Part shown: positions 1 to 11,239 of the stretch, piece by piece | How positions within the stretch are numbered: the first letter of the stretch is position 1 | Layout of the letters: the number at the start of each line of letters is the position of its first letter | From: Lunularia cruciata | Taxonomy: Eukaryota; Streptophyta; Marchantiopsida; Lunulariales; Lunulariaceae | DNA length: 64,000 bases | Reading direction: 5' to 3' | Assembly (NCBI GenBank): GCA_948567375.1 | Contig: OX419755.1 | Coordinates: 35,159,001 to 35,223,000, forward strand | Position numbers and translations under genes: made by a program | The notes under the pieces: generated by a model | What the model was told of the DNA's origin: nothing | Databases searched by the model: none | Seen by the model: the letters and a program-made list of their open reading frames with translations, nothing else

Positions 1-1090
1 GTCCAACCAACACCACTTGATGAAATTGGTTGGGTGTTGAATGGTATGGAATGCTATGAGCCAATCTCCTTCCTGAGTATTTCTCATGTCGGGCCCGTCA
101 ACTATCTTTTCATATCCCCAGATTTCTGCCATGGTTGAAATTGAATTTGCTCTGTCTCTTGAATGCTCTTTTTTCTCTCTTCTCAATCACTCCTTGTTGC
201 TTCTCGAGTTATGCTTCAGCCAGCCAGTTTGCCTCTTTCCTTCCCCAGTCTCAAAATAGCTCACCCGCACACCCTCTCTCGAAATGGTTCATGCACACCT
301 TCTTTCAAAATGGCTCACCCGCACATCCTCTACCTCGTGAAATGACCCTTTCTCAAAATTGCCCTTTCTCCTTTGAACTACTTACTAAAAAATGAACCTT
401 CCAACACCCCACACACTCAAGAATAAGGCTTTCTAAGACATCCACACCCATTGGAATGACAAGAATTGAAAAGAACAAGGTTTATATAACCTAGGCTGTC
501 GGAAAAAAATTCAATACCAAACATCCTAAAATGTACACTTTGGAGGCAAAATTGCATTTTTTCAACCGAAAGAACCCAAATCTCGAGCGGCCACATGCGG
601 CACCCCACGTCGCCAACCGGCGCAGGCAAGCATCACATAATTCACGCAGTGCCTACGAGTGCCTACAAGTGCATGTATATGTGTGCATATTCAAGTGCGC
701 TCTCCAGCATCCACCAACGTCTACGAGCGCCACTCGATGACTTTTTTAAGTTTGTGAGTGGCACTTAACGTCTACGAGCGTCATCTCACGGTGTCTACAA
801 CATCAGCTCATTTTTTTCCAAGTGCATCCAACAAGTGACTTTCAAGTGTAAACTTGATAAACACCACACACTGTAAGTGTAAACGGAGGACTTACAAATG
901 TACAAATTACAAATGTACAGATTAAGCTTCATAGAATTCTTTTTGCATCCTTTGAAGTTCTTATCCCAATATTCCATCAAGATACACTCATGGTCTAAGA
1001 TAAAGACTTTTGGTCTAAGTTACCAGACTATGAGATATGAGATGAATACTGAGAATATATATTTTATTATATGGAATCTCAATCAATCAA
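1..1090. other. Non-coding flank with short degenerate repeats
   Basis: No credible gene is seen. The stretch holds short imperfect direct repeats: a unit built around 'ctcacccgcacaccctctc' occurs at about 259-345, and 'gtctacgagcg' recurs around 719-780. The open frames here are short and have no recognisable domain. Confidence 0.5.
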
Positions 1091-2345
1091 TCAATTAAGT
1101 ATATCATCATTGTTATAATCAAGGTAATGTTGTATCACCCTTGATCTACTTTCTTCTCTACCAAGTTCTATACCATGAAATAACATTTCTAAATCTATTT
1201 GAGTCTCCTCTATAAATCTGCCATCGTCCTCTAACCAAAGGTCAGACCTATTGATTAAAAAATTATGTAAAATAATACATACCGATACCCACTTTAACAA
1301 ATAAGCATTTCTACTATTGTCTTTCAGTTGCACTCTTAGCTCACAAAGAGAATGCCATCTAGCTTTCAATACTCCTATACAATGCTCATTTATCACTCTT
1401 GCCTTTGCTAAATATGTATTGAACTCCTGCTTGGCCTCTGAGCAAGCCTGCTTGAAAGCGGGTACTAGGTGATGCATGGGTACATAACCCAAATCACCTA
1501 AAAGGTACTCCTTTGCCTCAAAAGTGCAACACCTCCCTCTTCGGTTCAAATCATTCCATAGTGACAATTTTTTCAAACAAGTCATATCATGACATGACCC
1601 TGGCATTCCTGCAAATAAAAAAGGCCATACTTTTAGTAAACTTAACAAAAAGGATCACCAATGCATTGCAAAAATACCTAACAAAAGAACACATAACATA
1701 AAACATACCTCCGGAAAAATGTATAACTCTCCTTTTATCATCACAAATAACTTGACTGTTTATAGAATGTGAACCCTTGTGGCTGAAATATATTTCCCCG
1801 TCCACAGTTGGTTGGGCTGCAAGGGGAAACAATGTTCCATCTACCAAACCAACACATAAAACTTTTTTGTGCAAAAACAGTGGATATACTCTTCCTCTCC
1901 TTGAGTTCGGACCAAGCAACTTGACTCCTCATCACATCTAATATGGCTATCATAACTCTATCAGTAAAAGCAATTTTTGAACCAGCACTAATGCCCCAAA
2001 TATTTAAACCCCGCGCAACACAAGCTCCATTGCCGTGATGCCCAAATCTATCCAATGCTAGGGCAACTTGGATCCACACGGGTGTTTGCTCTCTTTGGTA
2101 CCTTTTCTCAAAAATTGTGTGAGTCTTAATCAAATCAACTAATGTTGAAAAAGAATCCACATCCATTCTAGTGGCGAAAGGCTTTAGTATCTAGATTTCT
2201 CAAATACTCCTTCACAAACTCTCCACTACAAGGGTAAGTAACACGGGGTTCCAAGTATTGATGAGTATGTGCATACTCCCATCCACTAATGAAACATTCT
2301 ATTATATTTAAATCTCCTCCTAATTCCTCGTCTTAATCTTCTAAT
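1091..2345 (-). pseudogene. Degraded PIF/Harbinger transposase (DDE_Tnp_4 type)
   Basis: On the minus strand this reads as a Harbinger-type DDE transposase, the nuclease that cuts and pastes PIF/Harbinger DNA transposons. The N-terminal part (about 2,166-1,860) has the helix-turn-helix-like stretch with 'VALALDRFGHHGNGACV'. The catalytic part has 'GLVDGTLFPL' (first Asp), 'GDLGYVPMHHLVPAFK' (second Asp) and 'NEHCIGVLKARWHSL' with 'ILHNFL' (C-terminal region). A GT-AG intron at 1,609-1,708 joins the blocks in frame across 'FSGG/MPGSCHD'. The copy looks dead: the frame shifts near 1,860 at an A-run, shifts again near 2,180, and an in-frame stop lies in the upstream part (about 2,340). Terminal inverted repeats were not found, so element ends are unknown. 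Family assignment is confident; exact borders are not. Confidence 0.8.
1609..1708 (-). other. Intron in Harbinger transposase remnant
   Basis: A 100-bp GT-AG intron: donor GTATG begins at 1,708 and the acceptor TTTGCAG ends at 1,609 on the minus strand. Removing it joins GGA-G to GA-ATG-CCA and restores the Gly-Gly-Met-Pro-Gly sequence expected before the His-Asp of this transposase family. Confidence 0.75.
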
Positions 2346-2483
2346 CCTTGTAGTGATATCTCCAAATCTAACCGAATCATCTATTGAATATATTTTCTAA
2401 TATTTTTGGTTAGTTCTAAACGCGTGCTCCCTCTCGGCATGACTTTACTCTATTTTTAATCATCACTGATAACTCCTTATCGA

Positions 2484-2575
2484 CAAAGGGGATCTCTCTT
2501 CTCCGCAAAGGGTATCTCTCTTCTCCGCAAAGGGCATCTCTCTTCTCCGCAAAGGGGCATCTCATTCTCCCTATG
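2484..2575. repeat. Short tandem repeat, about 24-bp unit, 3-4 copies
   Basis: The unit 'atctctcttctccgcaaagg' is repeated head to tail with small length differences; the last copy decays into 'catctcattctcc'. It is purely local and non-coding. Confidence 0.8.
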
Positions 2576-2848
2576 AAATTTCAGCAAAGGAACATCTCTG
2601 TTCTCTATGCGCACAAAAAAACAATCTCATCAATTTCATTTAGTAACAAGAAAACAAATTCATGAATTTCATTTCATTACTCAAGGGGAAGAAAGGTATA
2701 CATTTCATACTCGTACAAAAGACAATTTTTTAAAATAATGAAATCTAGAGTAACACTTCAAACAAAATCACTCCTCACTCTAACCTTCCACGCGCTCGCA
2801 CTCAAATCTTCCCACTCCAAACAAATTCACTCCCCATTCCACCTCTGG

Positions 2849-3024
2849 CTATGGGTCTCTCAAATCTTCATGGGGTGGTCAATTTGCGCAGGCCCTAAAA
2901 TCTTTCCACTCATGCTCCCTCCAATCTTCCTTGGTGCTATGGGTCTCTCAAATCTTCATCAGGTGGTCAATTTTGCATGCCCTCAAATCTTTCCACTCAT
3001 GCTCCCTCCAATCTTCCTCGGTGG
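2849..3024. repeat. Tandem duplication of an 88-bp unit
   Basis: Two adjacent copies (2,849-2,936 and 2,937-3,024) both begin with 'ctatgggtctctcaaatctt' and end near 'ccaatcttcct'. They differ at a few positions, so the duplication is not recent. No coding function is evident. Confidence 0.85.
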
Positions 3025-3899
3025 TAAAAATTTACCCAGTTGCCGCTCGTCATTTCATTTCCATGGGTGTTCTCGAATAGCCCCGGATGCTCCTTTTGGT
3101 GGCCGGCACTTTCACTCTAACCCTAAACAAAAACTTTATTAACTCTAATGTGCAATAATGCACTACATAGTGATAACAAAAATTCTTTATCCCTTTATTT
3201 CTACGAACCACCTCATACGGAGTGTGCTAATAATAAAAAACTTGGCCCGAATTCCGTAACAATACCTTTTCTATCTCACGGTCACACACCTTACCCATTT
3301 AGTCACCGTTTAGTAACAATCTATATTAAAAGTTTAAAAACATCGTAAAACTATTTCTGAAACCCCCTAGTATAGAGCTCGTTTTCGCTGGAATGTTCAT
3401 CATATACTCTCGGCCACCCTCCCCTGATGCCTTTGCTTGTAATGCCTGCATGGTGATGATAATGTTTGTTCGGACTGTCAATAGTCCCTCACTCGTGGGT
3501 GGTGATGGTGGCAATAATCCTCGAGTCGAGGGGAGTGACCCAATGATAATTATGCGCACGGATATCAATAATTCTTATGTATGCACGTAGAGAAAGACTT
3601 TGGAAATTTAGAGTGTGAAAGCAGTGGAAAGGCTGCTCTACTGCGTCATGAAGCGGCATTATTCTGCTGCAAACAAATCTAAGAAATCAACACCAAACTT
3701 TTGGCCGGCTGCAAATGAGAGGAAGAGTGAACGAGGCGAGAAACACTTTTTCAGTACAGTAGGTAAGAAAGAGAAAGAAAAGGTTTTTCCAACTGAGGGT
3801 TGAATGAATGTATACCTGTGGAAAGTGGAATCTCTTCCAATTGTGAGTGAGACGAAATACGAGAAGCTACGAGTAGTAAGTACTGGATCAAACAATGCT
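3025..3899. other. Non-coding stretch, nothing recognised
   Basis: No domain-bearing frame, RNA gene or element end was recognised. Local open frames on both strands overlap one another and look random. Confidence 0.4.
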
Positions 3900-4026
3900 C
3901 GTCGTATGTCTTCCTCTCGTCCTCTCTTCTGCCCAACCCCCGCTCCTGTATACTGATTCTCTTTCGTGATATGTCTTCCTCTATTCTGCAACCCCCCCCC
4001 CCCCCCCGCTCCTGTATACTGATTCT
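3900..4026. repeat. Imperfect tandem duplication with a C16 tract
   Basis: Two roughly 60-bp blocks both contain 'atgtcttcctct' and end in 'cgctcctgtatactgattct' (ending near 3,960 and 4,026). The second has a run of 16 C at 3,992-4,007 where the first has five, so the mononucleotide run expanded after duplication. The run length may be unreliable in assembly. Confidence 0.8.
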
Positions 4027-5179
4027 GGTTCCCATTTGCTTGGTCCGATGATGATCATGTGACATGGCGGATCGTGGGTGCGAAGTACCGAGGAATCTTT
4101 GAAGCCAATACCGCTCACCTTCTACCATGGAGATTCCACCTAGATTTCCTCTGCTTTCGAACAACATTTTATTCTCTCAGAACCGCAGGGCAGGCCAGGC
4201 AATACGGCTGTTTCATTCATGATTCAAAACTGCTTTTCCTGCCTGGTACGGCAATCACACTTCGACACATAAGACAGCATCATATTTGCTTACATATCTT
4301 CTCTGTAGAAAGGTTTCAACACACGCTATCTCTCTTTCCTCTCTGGTGGTTACAGTACACATTCTCTTCTCTTCTCTGCTTGACCGGAGACCTCTTAATT
4401 TTCTGCAAAATTTAATCACTATGAAGCTACCACGGTACTGTCCCCTCGCTCCTTCTACTTTGACTCTCTACATGGGATGTAGACAGACTCCCCTCTCTTT
4501 TTATTATTATCTTTCTTACTTAAACGTTACTACTCCTTTTCGTACTACTAAACCTTTCTTACTTCCTTAACCTTATCTTGCCTTCTCCACACGCTTCTCC
4601 ACACGGCTTTTCATTTTTTGATTTTTCTAGTATGTAAGAGAGAGTTTTGATAAGACGATTATTAAAATCTTTGGTGATATCATTGGACAAAAGATATTTG
4701 AGTGTGTGACGGTGGATTTTGCATGTAGACAAACATCTCTACCAATCTCGTGCCGAGGGGTAGATCTATTATTTATGGAGAAGATGACACCTATAGCATT
4801 TTTGGGCAGTTGAGCTCTCTCGGCATATTTATTTTCGTCCCATTTTGTGGTTGTTGATAAGTCAATTTTGGAGACATATGTGACCTAGGTGGAGGAGGGA
4901 TCTGTTTCTCTCCAGGTGTTATTATGATAGATGAGAGATGGTCTATCCACACGAGCACGGGAGTACCTTCCATCCTTTGCTTCATTACCGTCAAAATGGA
5001 CCAAAGGTTTGCAATCTTCTTTGATGGAGCGCTAGTGTCAACATATGCTACATTCTCTCTTAGTTGACTCATCCATTCTCGGGCCACTAGAGCACATCTT
5101 TACTCTTGTTGCGGCAAGGGTGTAGGCTCTTGGATACTAGCTCGATCGAGTATTAGGGCATTTAGACTTGCACCAACCA
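4027..5179. other. Non-coding stretch, nothing recognised
   Basis: Pyrimidine-rich up to about 4,620, then AT-richer sequence. A minus-strand open frame at 4,791-5,087 has no recognisable domain and I do not call it a gene. Confidence 0.35.
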
Positions 5180-5910
5180 CCTTCTCTATAATGATGAGGT
5201 TATGCCTAGGTTTGGTCCACTCGTCTGCATCTTTGTTACTCACTTATGAGTGTGGTTCTACACTAAATGTAGCAACAATCCATATGACACGGTGTCCTTT
5301 TGGAGGACAAAAGATAGCTACCCATGGTGCCATCATGGATATAGTGTTTGCTATGGCATGAGAAAGTGTATACCTTGCTTGGAGAGACCGTTCATATTCT
5401 TTGCATATGACATGTGTCAGAATATGCTTATACTTGGTCTGAGATGATCATGTGACAATGGTGGATGGTGTGGTTATAGACCTTATACATGATGCAGTTT
5501 TGGAGGGATTGACTATTCATCCTCATGGTGTGCGGCGAAACGGAGCCGCAACACACAAGGTCTCCAAGTATAAGGGTATGCAACAAGGTCACCTCTTTGT
5601 TCCTCTAGCCTTGGAGTTTGTAGAGCGACGGACATGACGTTTGACACATTTGTCAAGGAGTGCACGATAATTTATCATATTAGATGCCAAAGGTACCACT
5701 CTCATTCTTATACTTGATAGTATACTTTAGATAACATGTGTCCATTATTTTACAAAGACCAATGGCTGGTGCAATACATAGGAGAGTTATCACTCTAGGT
5801 GATGTTTCTTTAGATGTTCCAGTAGTTTGTAGACATAATGATTTCCATAGCTCTAATGTTTTAGATGTGGCAGTGCATATTTCTCTTATCAATACTATTG
5901 GAGCCTAGCA
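5180..5910 (+). pseudogene. Degraded coding-like remnant, possible nuclease-like domain of a retroelement
   Basis: Several plus-strand frames here read like one decayed protein, broken by frameshifts and stops. The recognisable pieces are 'CPFGGQKIATHGAIMD' (about 5,295-5,345), an Asp-containing stretch near 5,455-5,510, then 'AATHKVSKYKGMQQGHLF' followed by 'VPLALEFVE' (5,548-5,630). The order (His/Asp segment, second Asp, Lys segment, hydrophobic Pro-Leu-Ala segment) resembles restriction-like endonuclease domains found at the C-terminus of some retroelement polyproteins. That is a resemblance from memory, not a search result. It could equally be another transposon protein. Confidence 0.35.
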
Positions 5911-8900
5911 CTATTTTACCTCTTCTGTCTCTCCCTTGTACTGATTGATGGGGTCTTCCTATCCTTCATGTGTTCTATGTGGTCGCCTTTTTCTCTCTTA
6001 AACACGTCGCCTTTTCCTCTCCTAAACACGCAAAGCATTGTTTGCTCAGTCTTCCCTAACCACTCGCTCGCTACGCTAGTCAATCAGTCAATCACTCAGT
6101 GAATACATTACGTATTAAGCGGACCAATAGTTCTAACATGTGCTTCCTGGCCCTCGCCGGCTGGCTGCACAACGAGTGATTCTGAAGACGTTTAGTCTGT
6201 TAAGACAAACGGAAATTGATGTACAGTAGGAACAGTACCTTATCAGTAGTCCAAGTCGCAGATTTCGTCAACCCTCGGACCTGCGCTAAATACTATAGTA
6301 TGTGCAGTAAAAGCCTATTCTGCCGGAGGAACGCGGTCGCAGATTTCTGCGCAGCAACGGGTCTACTCTATAGCCCTTTTCGTCCCCTTAAGTCAGTTTG
6401 AGGTTCTTTTTCTTTCTCCGCTAGCGACAAGTTCGGGTCGAGTTCATAGAATCTTCGTAAGCACGTAGGAACTGCGCACCGTCACTCAATGTCCATTCAA
6501 AGTTCACGCTTCGCGAAAGTTTGCAGAAGAACATTCGGTCGTGTAATCCAGCATCACAGTTTTTTATCCTGCAGTGTACTTAGTAGCCCTTGACAGTTGA
6601 GTTGATTTTGATAATATCTTCGGCCGCTTGAGACATGTGTGAGGCTTGATGGAATGGACGGATGAATTGGCATGGCTGCATATTTTCTTCAACAGAATAA
6701 GAATCTGTATGAAACTTCCTGCTGCATCCAACCAGTGGTCCATCCGAACTGGACGTCGTACGATTCGAATTTGATGACCCCAGACTGTCTCAGATGACTT
6801 TGTTCCTTCGACTGGCAAGCAGGAGCAGCAGCTTCTGCTGCGTATGTATTCGGAGTAGGGGTAGTAGTAGAAGAAGGAGAAAGCAGAAACACAAGCTAAG
6901 CAACTCGTGCATGCATGGATTGAATGTACGAGATTCAACGAGAATGTGGTCTGTGAACACCATCACAGGCGGGAAGAAAGGGACCGACCCCACAAGAAAC
7001 GAAACAGGATCAGCAAGAGTGATGAAGCATGATGCCATCCGAGGAAAATGTCGTTGTGCAATTCCAGTTCGGTAAGTCATGCGCTCGATAAGGCAGACGA
7101 GTTGGCCCCCGACGTAGTAGTGGGATTCAGACGATGGCCCACGTTTCCGTTCATTCGTCCGTCTGTCCGTCCGTCCAAGCCGCCTACCATGCAAGGTGTA
7201 GATGGCTACGGGACGTAGCTTCCGACGGTGGCTAGATCACTCCTGCAAAGTACTTCTCTGGCTCTGTAACTAGAAATCGAATCCCCGGCGGCCTGCTTCC
7301 GCCGGTGATACCTGTTGTGCGACGAGGGACGTGAGACAAGTTACTACTGCCGGATCAGAAATCCACGTGCCACAACCAGGTATATGCATCGCATTAAGGA
7401 GAAGAAGCCGGGAAGTATTTTACCGACCTCGAGCAACTATTGGATGGGTGAATGCGTTTCAGCAACATTGTGAGTCTGCTCTGCTTAGTAGAGGTTGATT
7501 AGCGTAGAGTGACAAAAACTTAGTGGGGGTCTGTCTCGGCTCGTCTCTATCTCTTTGTCAGATGTTGTGCAGTGGAAGAGAGGTTATTGCTCGTGGTGCT
7601 CTGTATGGGAAAACCCAATAAAAGCAAGCACTGTTTGAGAATGAGACAGGCATTAGAAAACAAGATTTGTGCTCGAAGAAGACTTATAAAGATAAGATGG
7701 TGTTTCTCTTGTTTTGCTTTGTCATATGATTTGATTGAAGCTAAAGAGATCTGCTAGGATAAGAAGAAGAAGAAGAACTTTTCCTTAATGCAAACCTATC
7801 CGTCCCGTTCCTTCGCAAGAGCTTGTGTCGCGACTGAAACAAGCACCAGTGTGGCCGTCGGGCCCGCCCGTCCTTCGGTCTCGTCCTTCTGACACGTCTG
7901 ACGTCGCAAGCTTAACAGGTGTGGAATTGTGGCAGCAGTTTCCGTCAATCAGCGACACGCAGGTGACACTGTAAGGCGAAACGTCGGCTCGCGACGTTGA
8001 CAGAGTCAGCAAGACACCACCACACAGTTCTGGCGACGATACGAGTCCTGGTAAATAGGAAAGTACAGTCCAGAAGAAGAGGAAGAGACCCTGTCCAATT
8101 ATTAGTGCAGGAAGGATGAATAGATGGATGGAAAGGCTTGGATCGCCACTCCATTCGCGGGTTGATGAGAACGGAAAGTGTCAGCTACTCATGATTGCGC
8201 CGATCGTATCCCTCGTACAATACGATAAGCAGCTTGTCTGTGTGTTCAGCAGATACCACGCGGTGTACGGCACAGCATTTCCCTTCGGTAATCGCCGAAC
8301 GATTTGACAGAATGTATTAGGACTTTTTAACTTGCTATAGAATTATGTCCGAGGAACGGAATTAGATGCCTCTAATGCCGCCGTCTTGGCCAAAGCATTT
8401 ATTTGGGAACAGTTTTGGAGATGATTAAGGGAACATAAGTCATAGAATTATCTACTGAAATTTACTGAAAATATCTTCTCAAGCACTACGGTTCCAAGTA
8501 CTACATTCAAGGAAGATGATCGTTCAGCCGGTTTACGGAGGTTAGCCTCGTACGAGGGATAGACCGCGGTATGGTACGTATTATACATCGCTGTGCAGTA
8601 TGGTGGGAACCATAGAACAGCGTAGTGGAAGGAGGAGGAAAAGAACACGTTGTTACTCTTGTGCAGGGGTGGAGGCAAAGATTGTGGGCATCGCGTTGAG
8701 TATTAGTGGGGGATAGTCGGTATTGGAGGTATATTGGTTGTTCCGTTGGACCAGCTACAATCCGATACAATGTTGTGCCCCGCCGCCGCAGCTCAAACCG
8801 CATCCCGACAAACTACTAACGACTGCCGGACCGTACGGAGATGATTCCACTGTAAAAGGACTCGCTGTGCGCCGTCGCCAAATTCGAAGAAGCGGAACCA

Positions 8901-9500
8901 ATTGTAGCTAGTTGGCGGCACGCTTACGAGGCCGTATTTGTTATGCCTCACTCACTATACCAATCGCGAGCGTTCGTTGGTTGTTACCTGATCGTCGCGA
9001 TCGAAGATTACTGATTACAGCAAGCGCGTGCCTGCGACTTTAACTTGAAGTCGTCTCTAGCTTGCTTAAATTGCTGACACAAGACACGTGGTGAGGAGGT
9101 CCGGCCCCGGGTTCCACTGTCGCCAGGCGGTGAGAGAGACCGGCGGCCACAAATAGTTCAGAGGTGAACCCTGGAGGTCACAGAGCAGAAGCTTCGGTCA
9201 AAAGCCGAGCTGTCGAATCCTGGTGGCGAACCGGTATGAGTTGGTCTGTAATCAAGGATATATTTTGACGTCTTGTGGAACGGACGAACCCGGCTCTAAC
9301 ACACTCCTTGTCGGTGTTCTTAACAGGGGAGGGATCTTGACCCCGGTTGATTAGAGCCCGCGATCCGATCATGCCGGAGATTCCTTCCTTCCATCCATCC
9401 ATCATCGGGCTTACGTGTGGCCCTACAAGATTGCGGCCCAATGCGAAGTTGGGTCACTGTTAGCCCTGTGAGCCATATTCTATGTCCCGATCCCACCTCT
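5911..9500. other. GC-richer non-coding region upstream of the TPP gene
   Basis: Base composition rises compared with 1-6 kb and no transposon domain is seen. Low-complexity patches occur ('cgtccgtctgtccgtccgtcc' type near 7,155-7,175; 'ttccttccatccatccatc' near 9,385-9,402). Open frames are short, overlap on both strands and carry no domain. It may contain distal promoter sequence of the gene that starts at 11,240; this is inference from position. Confidence 0.4.
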
Positions 9501-9871
9501 CGTCTAGTTCCTTCTTTTTAATTGACCATTGGATTCTTGCTCGTTCGTTCGCTACTACTACTTTGCAGTGGTCTTCGTCGTCAAGACGCTGCTCTTTCCT
9601 CGCCTCTGCTCGCTCTGCCCTACGCTGCTACGAGGACTACTGCTACTGTTAGTGCCTGTCTCATCTGTCTGCTCTGCTCTGCCCTTTCTGGCAACGTCTG
9701 CATCTGCTCTTTAATCTCCTTTCCTTTCGCTTTCCTCTCACTATCGGCAGGGAGATTACTTACTGACAGTAAGTTATAAACATAGAAGAAAGGGGGAGAG
9801 GAAAGAAGTTCGCTGCTGCTGCTTCTGCACTGAACTGAACTGCACGCTTGCTCGCTCTTGAGAGAGATTGT

Positions 9872-9899
9872 GAGAGAGAGAGAGAGAGAGAGAGAGAGC
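9872..9899. repeat. (GA)14 microsatellite
   Basis: An uninterrupted GA dinucleotide run, flanked downstream by about 60 bp of purine-rich DNA. Such tracts are common in plant core promoters and 5' UTRs. Confidence 0.9.
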
Positions 9900-10950
9900 A
9901 CAGCGGGCGTGGGAGGGAAAGGGGAGAGGGAGACGGAGAGAGGGAGTGGAGTTATTAGGTCATCATAGACGCATTACTGCAGAGGGCCCGTGCAGCTTTT
10001 CGAGGTGAGCGAGGAAGCGTTTATAGCGTCTGTGGTTCAGATCTCTCTTTCTTGAAGGAGAAATAGAATCATTTTCGCCGGGGATTTGGAGATTTAAGGG
10101 CACACGTGTGATGGAGTGGTGGCATGCTGCGGAGGAGAACGATTCGTAAAGAGGAAAGGTTTGGTGGAGCTGAGATTTTGAGACGCTGTCTGACTCTCTC
10201 GTGTAGTTGGTAACTCGGCCTGCTCGTTCGCACACGTCTACGTCCTCCAAACACAGTGCCATGTTTTGGAGGTCCTTCTTGGGGTCGATCATCTCTTCTG
10301 GCTCTTCCGATTGAAAAGCACTTCCGGACTACAATACACGACCTGTTCCTGCCATTTTGAGTCCCTGTTCCGCAAGCGCTCCTGCGTGTGGGGGCGCCCT
10401 TCGAGGGTGCGCCATTGCGAAGGGCCTGGGGTGCTTGCCTCTAACGAACGAGGTTGTATGAAGTAGCCCTTAAGGTCCCGCTTGTTCTCTGTTGTTCACG
10501 GTAGAAAGACGAGTAGAGTGAATCTCCCGGACGAATCGCGAGTATGTGCAGTACGTGTGGCTGGGGGAGGAAGGATGGACAATTGCAATTGGCGTCTGGA
10601 TTTTCCAACAAGCCAGTTTGCTCTGTCCAATAAGCATTGTGAAATTGCCTTCACATTCTTACTTTTAAGGAACGGGGTTAACCTTCTGCTATTTTCGACA
10701 TTGTTAAGGAGGCATTGTGAGTACAGATGCGACCGCTTCAACGCAAATCTGATAGTATTTCCCTGCACCGGATAGTGTTTCTCGCTAGAGAAATCAAACT
10801 TTCTCATCCTGGGACGAACGACCTCTTCTTACGAACTTAGGTCCTGAAAGCGGGGTCTTTGAACCTCAACAAACTTTGCGTGATTGCTTAATCTGTTGCT
10901 AATTGACCAGTGCAGTGTGTAGTTGAATGATTATAGGGCGGAATTTGGGG

Positions 10951-10965
10951 GTTTAGGGTTTAGGG
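10951..10965 (+). promoter_or_regulatory. Telobox-like motif
   Basis: The sequence 'gtttagggtttaggg' is two plant telomere-type units. Short teloboxes are known in plant promoters and as interstitial elements. It lies 275 bp upstream of the TPP start codon; function is inferred from position only. Confidence 0.45.
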
Positions 10966-11239
10966 CTCGTCTTCCGCATTGCGCCTCCCCCTTTTTCCTA
11001 CCGCGCATCGACAGCAACCGGGCAGCTGGTTCTACTTATTTGTCGAAGAAAGGGATGCCGTTTTTTGTTGCGTGGCTGAGCCAATTTTTGTAGAAGCTAG
11101 CTCCTAAATAACCAGCCGCTTTAGCTGGGTTGACTATTACTTCGGCGGATCTCGATTGCGAATTCTCTGTTTCGTTCGTCTTTCGGGACCAAGACAAATC
11201 AGCAAAGCGATTTTTTCTCTAAAGAGTTCCGCCGGTGGC

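Larger units (their letters stand above)
9501..11239 (+). promoter_or_regulatory. Probable promoter and 5' leader region of TPP
   Basis: Three plant-promoter-like signals cluster here: a CT-rich block (about 9,500-9,760), a (GA)n tract (9,872-9,899) followed by purine-rich sequence, and a telobox-like 'gtttagggtttaggg' (10,951-10,965). No ATG-initiated frame with a domain precedes the TPP start. The transcription start cannot be located from sequence, and a 5'-UTR intron is possible. Confidence 0.4.

Noticed and set aside
4791-5087. Minus-strand frame of 98 residues
   Set aside because: No domain, no splice-consistent neighbours and it borders transposon debris; not called as a gene.
9620-9901. 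Leu/Ser-rich minus-strand frame
   Set aside because: It starts in the (GA)n repeat; the rest is antisense to CT-rich promoter-like DNA with no domain.
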